DNA of 37,374 bases from Burkholderiaceae bacterium (lineage in GTDB: Bacteria; Pseudomonadota; Gammaproteobacteria; Burkholderiales; Burkholderiaceae_E): NCBI GenBank assembly GCA_024643785.1, contig JAHEMI010000014.1:1-37374 (forward strand). The letters run 5' to 3'. The first letter of the stretch is position 1; each line of letters opens with the position of its first letter. This document shows positions 21,049-28,458 of this stretch, piece by piece. The notes beneath the pieces were generated by a model. It was given only the letters and a program-made list of their open reading frames with translations. It searched no databases and had not been told where the DNA came from. Position numbers and translations under genes: made by a program.

Positions 21049-22674
21049 TCAACCATGGTCAGACCTGATCATCTCGGCCGCGCGCTCGGCAATCATCAGC
21101 ACCGGGCTGCAGGTATTGCCCGAGGTGATGGTCGGCATAACCGACGCATCCGCCACCCGCAAGCCCCTGATGCCGTGAACCCGAAGCCGCGCATCGACCA
21201 CCGCCAACGGGTCGTCCTCGGGGCCCATCTTGCAGGTTCCAACCGGATGGAAGATGGTAGCGCCGATGTCGCCCGCCGCCCGCGCCAGGTCCTCGTCGCT
21301 GTCCACCTCCGCCCCGGGCAGATACTCCTGGGGCTTGAACTCACGCAGCGCCGGCGCGGCCACGATTTGCCGGGTCATTCGCACCGCCTTGACCGCAACG
21401 TCCCGGTCCTCGCTGGTCGACAGGTAGTTGGGCGCGATCAGGGGCGCCTCTTCAGGGTCGGGCGAAGACACCAGCACCGTGCCGCGCGACGTCGGTCGCA
21501 GGTTGCACACCGATGCCGTGAACGCCGGGAAACGGTGCAGGGGCTCGCCGAAGCGATCGAGCGACAGCGGCTGAATATGCCATTCGAGGTTGGCGCTCGC
21601 CTGCCCGGGGTCGGACTTCGCGAATGCCCCGAGCTGGCTCGGGGCCATGGTCATCGGCCCGCGCTTGAACAGCGCATATTGCATTCCCATCCAGGCCTTG
21701 CCCCAGATGCTGTTGGCCAGTCCGTTCAGGGTCGTAACCCCGGGCCGGACCCGGAAGATCGTGCGCAACTGCAGGTGATCCTGGAGGTTCCCGCCCACCC
21801 CGGCGAGTTCCACCTGGGGCTTGATGCCCGCGCCCTGCAAGTGCGCGCCGGCACCGATCCCGGAACGCTGCAGGATCTGGGTCGTCCCGATCGAACCCGC
21901 GGCCATGACCACCTCGCGGCGCGCCTCGGCCACCGTAACGGCCCCATCGTCGACGCGATACTCGACGCCGGTCACCTGCCGCCCCCCTTCACCGCCGAGC
22001 ACCAGGCGATTGACCCGGGCGCCGCTGATCACCACCAGGTTGGAGCGTCCCAGCACCGGGTGGAGGAAACCTTTCGCGGCGCTCCAGCGCACCCCGCGGC
22101 GCTGGTTGACCTCGAAATAACCGCAACCAAAATTGTCGCCGCGGGTGAAGTCGTCGGTCGGCGGAATCCCGCTCTGTTCGGCTGCCTCGCGGAAGGCGCT
22201 CAGGATCGGCCACGACAGCCGTTGCTGTTCAACGCGCCATTCGCCTCCATGGCCATGGGCGGGGTTCTCGCCGCCACCGTCGAGGCTGTAGTGGTCCTCA
22301 TGGCGCCGGAAATATGGCAGGACTTCGTCCCACGACCAGCCCGGGTTCTGCTTCGCCCAGCCGTCATAATCGCCGCTCTGGCCGCGCATGTAGATCATGC
22401 CGTTGATCGAAGAGCAGCCGCCCCAGACCTTGCCCCGCGGGTACTTGAGCGCGCGCCCGTTGAGCCCCCTTTCGGCGACCGTTTCGAACAACCAGTCGGT
22501 GCGCGGATTGCCCATGCAGTAGAGATAGCCAACCGGGATGTGGACCCAGATGTAATTGTCACGCTTGCCGGCCTCGAGCAGCAGCACGCGCACCGCGGGG
22601 TCGGCCGAGAGCCGGTTGGCCAGCAGACAACCGGCGGTGCCGGCACCAACGACAACGTAGTCGAACGCTTCCAT
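21049..22674 (-). CDS. GMC-family FAD-dependent alcohol/choline-type dehydrogenase
   Basis: A 541-residue glucose-methanol-choline oxidoreductase that oxidises a primary alcohol using bound FAD. The FAD-binding GAGTAGCLLANRL starts at residue 10, and GGCSSINGMIYMRG is the first GMC signature. The catalytic pair is expected at His476 (HPVGTCKMG) and Asn520 (TSGNTCSP). It resembles AlkJ/BetA-like enzymes of betaproteobacteria; the substrate cannot be told. The frame is open further upstream, but ATG at 22674 has GGGAG nine bases before it and gives the family opening MEAFDYVVVGAG. Its 3' end abuts parS site 2, an unusual neighbour for this locus. Confidence 0.9.
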   Translation of the reverse strand: MEAFDYVVVGAGTAGCLLANRLSADPAVRVLLLEAGKRDNYIWVHIPVGYLYCMGNPRTDWLFETVAERGLNGRALKYPRGKVWGGCSSINGMIYMRGQSGDYDGWAKQNPGWSWDEVLPYFRRHEDHYSLDGGGENPAHGHGGEWRVEQQRLSWPILSAFREAAEQSGIPPTDDFTRGDNFGCGYFEVNQRRGVRWSAAKGFLHPVLGRSNLVVISGARVNRLVLGGEGGRQVTGVEYRVDDGAVTVAEARREVVMAAGSIGTTQILQRSGIGAGAHLQGAGIKPQVELAGVGGNLQDHLQLRTIFRVRPGVTTLNGLANSIWGKAWMGMQYALFKRGPMTMAPSQLGAFAKSDPGQASANLEWHIQPLSLDRFGEPLHRFPAFTASVCNLRPTSRGTVLVSSPDPEEAPLIAPNYLSTSEDRDVAVKAVRMTRQIVAAPALREFKPQEYLPGAEVDSDEDLARAAGDIGATIFHPVGTCKMGPEDDPLAVVDARLRVHGIRGLRVADASVMPTITSGNTCSPVLMIAERAAEMIRSDHG

Positions 22675-22802
22675 GCCAAAAGGCTCCCAGTCGGACAACG
22701 GCTTCCATGATCGTCGCGCCGGCGCCTCGCGCGCTCGCGGCATCCGGAAGCATCGGGCATTGATACCTGAGTTTGACGGCGGCGACAATCCCCGCCGCCG
22801 GG

Positions 22803-22832
22803 TTGCTAACTTTAGCCCGCCCCACTGATAAT
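22803..22832 (+). promoter_or_regulatory. Possible promoter of the pdxA-like cluster
   Basis: TTGCTA (22803-22808), an 18-bp spacer and GATAAT (22827-22832) give a moderate sigma70-type match (4 of 6 and 5 of 6). A transcript would start near 22839, only about 15 bases before the GTG start, which leaves room for the GGAGG ribosome site. It lies in the 179-bp divergent gap between the GMC gene and this cluster. Confidence 0.4.
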
Positions 22833-22853
22833 GACCGGCTGGGAGGAAGCACA

Positions 22854-23843
22854 GTGGTAGTCGGGACGGACGCAGGAAACAGCGCTGATGTGGCAATGAT
22901 CGCGGTCACCATCGGGGACGTCTGCGGCATCGGCCCGGAGATCGTACTCAAGGCCATGACCGACCCGGCAATCGCCCGGCGCTGCATCGTGGTCGGCGAT
23001 CGCGGGGTGCTCGCCGAGCAGGCCAGGCAGCTCGGGTTACCCCTGCCGTCAAGAATCGAGAACGTTGCGGCGCTCGCCGCCCCCTACCCTGCCTTTGGCC
23101 AGGTCGACGCCCGCGCCGGCGATGCTGCCTATCGCTTCATCAGACGCGCCGCGGCCATGGCCATGGACGGAACGGTCGGGGCGCTGGTCACGGCGCCAAT
23201 TTCCAAGGAGGCGATGCACCGCGCCGGACACGATTATCCGGGCCACACCGAGCTGCTCGCGGCACTGGCCGGCAACGCCGAAGTCCGGATGATGCTGGCC
23301 AACGACGAACTCCGGGTGGTCCTGGTCACCATCCACGAATCACTGCGCACCGCGCTTGGCCGGATCAAGCGCGATCTGGTGCTACGCACCATCGAGATCA
23401 CCGCCGCCGCACTGCAACGCCTGGGCATCGCTGCGCCGCGGATCGCGGTCGCCGGGCTCAACCCGCACGCCGGCGAGGGCGGGCTGTTCGGGGACGAGGA
23501 GATTGCCGAGATCGGGCCGGCGATTGCCGCGGCGCGGGCGGCGGGCATCGATGCCAGCGGTCCCCACCCGCCCGACACGGTGTTCATGCAGGCCCGCGGC
23601 TTCGGTCGCTACGATGCCGTCGTCGCGATGTACCACGACCAGGGACTTATCCCGGTCAAGTATCTTGGCCTTGAAGAGGGACGCAACATTACCCTCGGCC
23701 TGCCATTCCTGCGGACCAGCCCGGACCATGGCACGGCGTTCGATATCGCCGGTAGCGGGGTTGCCGATCCGGCCAGCATGGTGACCGCAATCGCCTGCGC
23801 GGCGGAAATGCTGGACTACGCCGCCGCCGCTGCCGCTGGATGA
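22854..23843 (+). CDS. PdxA-family 4-phospho-hydroxyacid dehydrogenase (PdxA2-like)
   Basis: A 329-residue NAD-dependent, metal-binding dehydrogenase of the PdxA family. The three metal-binding histidines are expected in GHTELLA, NPHAGEGG and AMYHDQG, all present. The GLFGDEE and MYHDQGLIPVK variants look more like PdxA2 enzymes, which oxidise 4-phosphoerythronate or 4-phosphothreonate, than PdxA of vitamin B6 synthesis. The usual N-terminal GDPAGIGPE reads GDVCGIGPE here, a notable change. The start is GTG at 22854 because GGAGG lies eight bases upstream; this gives the usual length. The neighbouring hydratase and dehydratase genes favour a catabolic role, though a B6 role is not excluded. 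Confidence 0.8.
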   Translation: MVVGTDAGNSADVAMIAVTIGDVCGIGPEIVLKAMTDPAIARRCIVVGDRGVLAEQARQLGLPLPSRIENVAALAAPYPAFGQVDARAGDAAYRFIRRAAAMAMDGTVGALVTAPISKEAMHRAGHDYPGHTELLAALAGNAEVRMMLANDELRVVLVTIHESLRTALGRIKRDLVLRTIEITAAALQRLGIAAPRIAVAGLNPHAGEGGLFGDEEIAEIGPAIAAARAAGIDASGPHPPDTVFMQARGFGRYDAVVAMYHDQGLIPVKYLGLEEGRNITLGLPFLRTSPDHGTAFDIAGSGVADPASMVTAIACAAEMLDYAAAAAAG

Positions 23844-23953
23844 CCTGGATGTGAATGCACACTCCATCAAAATCCGCCGTTTGGAGCTAGCACTTACTGT
23901 CGCTGCATGCGCCGTATTTCCTGGCCACAACCGGCCCGACTGGACATAAGCAG

Positions 23954-24760
23954 ATGAACAAGCCACTTAATGCCAAAGACTTGCTCGCGATCATTGACGC
24001 GCACGGCCTGGTCGATCGTTTCGAGTTCGAACCGATAGTCGACCTGGCGCTCGCCGAACAGCTCCAGGCGGAGATAGTTGCCGAGCGCATCGCCCGCGGC
24101 GAACGCCGGATCGGCTACAAGATCGGTTTCACCAATCGCACGATCTGGCCACTCTATGGCGTCTTCGAACCGATCTGGGGTCCGGTCTACGACACCACGG
24201 TGCACCAGCTCGACGGCACCGAGGCGACACTGGACCCGGCGCAATTCATCCTCCCGCGACTCGAACCCGAGATCGTATTCGGCATCCGTACCCCTCCGGC
24301 CTCAGCCGAACTCGACGACCTCGCGGCCGCGCTCGACTGGGTGGCGCACGGCTTCGAGATCGTCCAGAGCCCCTTCGATGACTGGCGCTTCACCGCCGCC
24401 GAATCCTTTGCCGCCCAGTCACTGCACGGCGCGTTACTGGTCGGGCCGCGGGTGCCAGTGGCGCAGGTTGCCGCCGGCCCCGAAGAGCTGGTTGGGCTTC
24501 TGGCCGGGTTCGCCATCGAGTTGTCCGAGGACGGCCAACTGGTGGCCCGCGGCCGCGGCAGCGACGTGCTGGACAGCCCGCTGCATGCGCTCGGGCACCT
24601 CGTGCGCCAGCTCGGCGCGCGCGGCCTGGCGCTGGGCGCTGGCGACATTGTCACCACCGGTGCGCTCACCGACGCCCAACCGCTAGCCAACGGCCAACAT
24701 TGGCACACCCGCCTCGAAGGACTGGGCCTGGCCGGCCTGACCCTGCGGGTGGGTGCCTAG
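23954..24760 (+). CDS. 2-oxopent-4-enoate hydratase-like enzyme (fumarylacetoacetase fold)
   Basis: A 268-residue member of the hydratase/decarboxylase group that includes MhpD and the 4-oxalocrotonate decarboxylases. GYKIGFTNR near 56-64, the metal-binding LEPEIVFG near 102-109, HGFEIVQSPFDDW near 133-145 and the C-terminal GDIVTTGALTDAQPL are family features. These enzymes act on 2-oxo-enoic acids from ring cleavage, but the absence of a dioxygenase or aldolase nearby leaves the substrate open. It ends directly against the next gene (TAG then ATG), showing tight coupling. The 110-bp gap from the pdxA-like gene shows no clear promoter or terminator. Confidence 0.82.
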   Translation: MNKPLNAKDLLAIIDAHGLVDRFEFEPIVDLALAEQLQAEIVAERIARGERRIGYKIGFTNRTIWPLYGVFEPIWGPVYDTTVHQLDGTEATLDPAQFILPRLEPEIVFGIRTPPASAELDDLAAALDWVAHGFEIVQSPFDDWRFTAAESFAAQSLHGALLVGPRVPVAQVAAGPEELVGLLAGFAIELSEDGQLVARGRGSDVLDSPLHALGHLVRQLGARGLALGAGDIVTTGALTDAQPLANGQHWHTRLEGLGLAGLTLRVGA

Positions 24761-25711
24761 ATGGGCTCTCTGCCGCGCGTTACGCCCGCCGAAATTGCCG
24801 CTGCCGGCCGCCGCATCAAGCCTCACGTCCGCAAGACTCCGGTGATCGCGGTCGATTGCGCAGGCATTCCCGCTGAACTCAAGCTCGAGTTCCTCCAGGT
24901 CAGCGGCACTTTCAAGGCGCGCGGCGCCTTCAATCGCCTGCTGGCCGCACGCGAACAGGGTGGGCCGCTGCCGGCCGCCGGCATTGTCGCGGCCTCGGGC
25001 GGCAATCACGGCATCGCGGTTGCCACCGCTGCGCGCGCGCTGGGTGTCAGCGCCAACATCTTCGTGCCGGAGAACGCTCCCGCCGCCAAGGTGGCCAAGC
25101 TGCGCGCGCTGGGTGCGGTGGTCCACGCCATCGGCGCCCAGTACGCCGACGCGTACGCCGCCAGCGAGGAATTCGCTGCCCGCACCAAGGCGCTGCGCTC
25201 GCACGCCTACGACCAGTTCGAGACCCTGGCTGGCGCCGGCACCGTAGCCCTCGAGTGGGTCGACCAATCTCCCGAACTCGACACCGTGCTGGTGGCGGTG
25301 GGCGGGGGTGGCCTGATCGGCGGAATCGCGGCCTTCTACCGGAGCACCGTGCGCGTGGTGGCGGTTGAATCGGAAGGCTGCCCGACACTCAATCGCGCGC
25401 TCGCGGCCGGTCGGCCGGTCGACATCGAGGTCGGTGGTTTGGCGGCGGATTCCCTCGGCGCCCGCCGGGTGGGTTCATGGATGTTCCCGATCGCGCAGGC
25501 GCACGTCGCGCAATCGGTGCTGGTCGGCGACCGGGAGATTGCAGCGGCACAGCACTGGGCCTGGTCGGCGCTGCGCATCGCCAGCGAACCGGGCGGGGCG
25601 ACCGCGCTGGCGGCGCTGCTCTCGGGAGCCTACGTTCCGGCTGACGGCGAGCGCGTCGGCGTGCTAATGTGCGGCGCCAACGTCGATCCTGCCACCCTGT
25701 CCAACCCGTAG
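24761..25711 (+). CDS. PLP-dependent threonine/serine dehydratase-like enzyme
   Basis: A 316-residue fold-type II PLP enzyme. The Schiff-base lysine is Lys52 in SGTFKARGA, SGGNHG at 79-84 contacts the cofactor and substrate, and GGGGLIGG at 181-188 binds the PLP phosphate. There is no C-terminal regulatory ACT domain, so it is like catabolic threonine dehydratases, hydroxyaspartate dehydratases or serine racemases rather than IlvA. The start ATG directly follows the stop of the hydratase gene. The family removes ammonia from a hydroxy amino acid to leave a 2-oxo acid. The exact substrate is unknown. Confidence 0.82.
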   Translation: MGSLPRVTPAEIAAAGRRIKPHVRKTPVIAVDCAGIPAELKLEFLQVSGTFKARGAFNRLLAAREQGGPLPAAGIVAASGGNHGIAVATAARALGVSANIFVPENAPAAKVAKLRALGAVVHAIGAQYADAYAASEEFAARTKALRSHAYDQFETLAGAGTVALEWVDQSPELDTVLVAVGGGGLIGGIAAFYRSTVRVVAVESEGCPTLNRALAAGRPVDIEVGGLAADSLGARRVGSWMFPIAQAHVAQSVLVGDREIAAAQHWAWSALRIASEPGGATALAALLSGAYVPADGERVGVLMCGANVDPATLSNP

Positions 25712-25727
25712 AAGGGCCCCGCGAGCC

Positions 25728-26870
25728 ATGACCGCAGCTCTACCAGATCCATTCTTCCAGCCCTCATACGTGGTTTCGCGCGAACGCCTGCTGGAGGCCG
25801 GTCACTTGCTGGCAGCGCGCCTGGGCCTGACCGTCGACTCGCGCGCGCTGGCCGGGCACGGCCCCGCGGGCGAGACCCTGGCGCTCGATTTCATGATCTT
25901 CGGCGCCCGCCGCCCGCGCCACGCGCTGGTCATCTCGAGCGGCACCCACGGCGTCGAGGGCTACGCCGGGAGCGCGATCCAGCACTACGTCGCCAGCCGG
26001 ATCCTGCCGCGCCTCGCGCTCGGTCCGGACACCGCGATCATCCTGCAGCACGCCAACAACCCCTTCGGCTTTGCCTGGAGCCGTCGGGTCAACGAAGGCA
26101 ACGTCGACTACAACCGCAACTTCCTCGAGCAGTTCGACCCCCAGAAGGTGGCCCCGGACTACGAACTGCTCTACGACACGCTCAACCCGCCCGATCTCGA
26201 TCCGGGCCGGGAAGCCGGCCGCTGGGAGGAGGTGCAGCGTTTCATCGATCGCACCAGCCTGCGCCACTTCCAGCAAGTGGCGGTCGAGGGGCAATACAAA
26301 TATCCCCAAGGCATGCAATTCGGCGGCCACGCTCCCCAGGCCGGAACCCGGCACCTGCTGGCACTGGTGGCGGAACACCTGGCCGCGGCCGAAACCGTCG
26401 TCTGGCTCGATGTTCACACCGGGCTGGGCGAATTCGGCGCCTGTGAACTGATTACCGGGGCCGCTGCCGGCAGCGCGTCGCACCTCTTCTCCCAGGAGGT
26501 CTGGAACGGCGCGGTCAAATCGGCATCGTCCGGCGAGTCGCTCTCGACCCCGCTCAACGGCTTGCTCGACCGCGGCGTAGCAGCCGCGTTGCCCGAGCAA
26601 TGCCGGCTTGCCTTCGCCTATCCGGAGTTCGGGACCTACCCGATGGAACGGGTGCTGCGGGCATTTCGCGCCGACAACTGGCTCCACGTCCATGGCGATC
26701 CGCGCGACAGCACCGGCAAAGCGATCAGCGCCGAACTGCTGGAGGCGCTGAACCCCGACAACGCCCGCTGGCGCCGGATGATCATCGAACGGGGCGCCCA
26801 GCTGGTTGACCAGGCGCTCGCCCATCTGCCGGGTGTCACCCGCCCCGGCGCACACCGGTCAGCCGCCTAG
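25728..26870 (+). CDS. DUF2817 / M14-like zinc carboxypeptidase-fold hydrolase
   Basis: A 380-residue protein of the DUF2817 family, related to M14 metallocarboxypeptidases. SSGTHGVEGYAGS near 70-82 supplies the zinc ligands His74 and Glu77; a third ligand is expected at His230 in WLDVHTGLG. VDYNRNF near 127-132 matches the Asn-Arg substrate-binding block. A glutamate late in the protein (PEFGT) could be the catalytic base. No signal peptide is seen, so the enzyme is probably cytoplasmic and may act on an amidated or N-acyl small molecule. It starts 16 bp after the dehydratase, so it is likely in the same transcript. Confidence 0.8.
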   Translation: MTAALPDPFFQPSYVVSRERLLEAGHLLAARLGLTVDSRALAGHGPAGETLALDFMIFGARRPRHALVISSGTHGVEGYAGSAIQHYVASRILPRLALGPDTAIILQHANNPFGFAWSRRVNEGNVDYNRNFLEQFDPQKVAPDYELLYDTLNPPDLDPGREAGRWEEVQRFIDRTSLRHFQQVAVEGQYKYPQGMQFGGHAPQAGTRHLLALVAEHLAAAETVVWLDVHTGLGEFGACELITGAAAGSASHLFSQEVWNGAVKSASSGESLSTPLNGLLDRGVAAALPEQCRLAFAYPEFGTYPMERVLRAFRADNWLHVHGDPRDSTGKAISAELLEALNPDNARWRRMIIERGAQLVDQALAHLPGVTRPGAHRSAA

Positions 26871-26973
26871 TTCGCGGAAGCGCAGCGCGATTCCTGACAG
26901 CCGGGCCTTCGCGGCCACCGCACGGACGGCGCGGGATTGCGCGTGATCGTGCGATCTGCGGTAGATTAGCGTC

Positions 26974-27153
26974 ATGGATGAACTCAGCCCTGCCCAGCGC
27001 ACCGCTTCGACCGCGCGGATCATGGTGACGGTCGGTGCGATCTTTGTCGCCGAAGCGCTCTGGCGCGGCTCGGCCGCCCGCACCATCATCGCCGCCGCGC
27101 TGCTCGGCGCAGGCGGCTGGCTGCTCTCGCTGGCCAAGCGCACCGGTTCCTAG
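26974..27153 (+). CDS. Small two-helix membrane protein, hypothetical
   Basis: ATG at 26974 opens a 59-codon frame ending TAG at 27151-27153. The product has two hydrophobic segments, roughly residues 14-30 and 36-54 (the second Ala/Leu/Gly-rich), and short charged ends, suggesting a small inner-membrane hairpin. No family is recognised. The ribosome site is weak. It lies 103 bp after the M14-like gene and 5 bp before the next gene, so it may be co-transcribed with the latter. The tight packing and plausible composition are the only support. Confidence 0.5.
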   Translation: MDELSPAQRTASTARIMVTVGAIFVAEALWRGSAARTIIAAALLGAGGWLLSLAKRTGS

Positions 27154-27158
27154 CGCGA

Positions 27159-28412
27159 ATGCGCGACTTCGAGTCGCTGGGCGTCGATCGCCACCCGATC
27201 GACGATGAACTCTGTGATGCCGGAACGCTAGGGCCCGAATTCGCCCATCTCGCGCGCGTCTATTGCGCGAGTCCGCGCGCCCTGGTTTTTCGCAATCCCT
27301 CCTCGGACTGGCGGCTGTTCGCGGTGCTGCTCCCGCTGGGCTCGCGCCTGTCGCTGATGTCCAACCCGATCTTTGCCCAGCTGACCAGGTCATGGGGGCT
27401 GAACGTACGCTTCATCGGCGTCGATCGCGACGGGCTGGTCCACGATTTCCGCGCCCTGCTGACCGACCGTACGCTGGCGCTGCTGGTCGACTGGCTGACC
27501 GGCATCGAACAGCGGCCCGCCACCGGGCAGGCTGATGCCAACCAGGGGCTCGACCTGCTGTTTGCGGCACTCGCGGGTGAGATGCTGACCATCCTCGAGC
27601 ACTCGCCGGCGGCGCGCACCCGCCACCTCGAACTTCGCCACCGGCTCGAAAGCGAAGTTCCCGCAACCCTGTTCGAGCGCTCGACCCGCTACCCCGATTT
27701 CCTCCATGGCCTGCGCCGGGCGCTGCGCGACGCCATCATCGACGTCGATTTCTATTCCCGCGCGCTGCGCTCCATCGACCTGCGCGAAGCGGCCTTCGAG
27801 CGCCGGATGGCCGCGATCATCGAGGCCTGCCTCGACCCGGTCACGCTCACCAGGCTCGCGCGCAGCGGCGCCGGACAGCACCTCGGTTGCTACAACTGGC
27901 TGCGCATCGCGCCGCGCCACGCTGCGGCGCGCGCCCACGTGCTGGCAGCGCTGCCGGCGCTCGCCGGCTTCTTCGCCGATGCGCTACTGGCCTTCGACCG
28001 CCCCCCTGCCCACGACGAACAGGACCCGACCGAGGCGCTGCGTGCGGCCGCGGACTTCAGCCACGAGCGCAGCAGCCCAGAGCGCAACAAGGCCGCCGGC
28101 CTGGACCTGCCGCGGCTGGTTGCCGGCGGCGACACCGCCCACGGCCAGCATTGGGCAATGGTGCTGCGCCAGGCCGTCGACGCCGGCCAGGATCGCTTTG
28201 TGATCGCGGCGATCGCCGAACGCTTCGCGGTCGAGCCCAACGTGATTCGGCGCCTGTGGCACGAGCGCCCGGCCGGCCTGGGCCAGCCTCCGTCATGGCA
28301 AATAGCCCCACTACTGCACGTGCTGGACGCGACCGACGCGGCCGACTGGCCCGCCAACGAGCGGCAGTGGCGCGAACTGCTGGCGGGGGCGGTGCCGGCC
28401 GAGGCGGCGTGA
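27159..28412 (+). CDS. Unrecognised 417-residue protein
   Basis: I do not recognise this protein. It is 417 residues, Ala/Leu/Arg-rich, mostly helical by composition, and lacks a signal peptide or clear membrane segments apart from a mildly hydrophobic stretch near 265-277. The segment GLNVRFIGVDRDGLVHDF near 79-96 and the C-terminal RFVIAAIAERFAVEPNVIRRLWHERP near 345-370 look ordered; the latter could be a winged-helix or HTH-like turn. The codon pattern is like neighbouring genes. It starts 5 bp after the small membrane protein and ends against the convergent lipid gene, 42 bp away. Confidence 0.7.
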   Translation: MRDFESLGVDRHPIDDELCDAGTLGPEFAHLARVYCASPRALVFRNPSSDWRLFAVLLPLGSRLSLMSNPIFAQLTRSWGLNVRFIGVDRDGLVHDFRALLTDRTLALLVDWLTGIEQRPATGQADANQGLDLLFAALAGEMLTILEHSPAARTRHLELRHRLESEVPATLFERSTRYPDFLHGLRRALRDAIIDVDFYSRALRSIDLREAAFERRMAAIIEACLDPVTLTRLARSGAGQHLGCYNWLRIAPRHAAARAHVLAALPALAGFFADALLAFDRPPAHDEQDPTEALRAAADFSHERSSPERNKAAGLDLPRLVAGGDTAHGQHWAMVLRQAVDAGQDRFVIAAIAERFAVEPNVIRRLWHERPAGLGQPPSWQIAPLLHVLDATDAADWPANERQWRELLAGAVPAEAA

Positions 28413-28425
28413 CCGCTGCCGGCAC

Positions 28426-28458
28426 GGGGCAGCTGCGCCGCCCCTGAGTTGCACTCAG
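28426..28458. terminator. Hairpins between convergent genes, possible bidirectional terminator
   Basis: GGGGC (28426-28430) pairs with GCCCC (28440-28444). Immediately after, CTGAGT-TGC-ACTCAG forms a 6-bp stem (28444-28458) that includes the stop codon of the minus-strand gene. Two convergent genes meet here. Neither stem is followed by a T-run, so confidence is low. Confidence 0.3.

Noticed and set aside
20995-22710. A 571-codon plus-strand open frame over the GMC oxidoreductase and a parS site
   Set aside because: The minus strand has clear GMC motifs and a ribosome site. The plus frame reads through the parS palindrome and has no family resemblance.
25764-26855. A 363-codon minus-strand open frame opposite the M14-like gene
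   Set aside because: The plus-strand product has zinc-binding motifs; the antisense product does not resemble any family.
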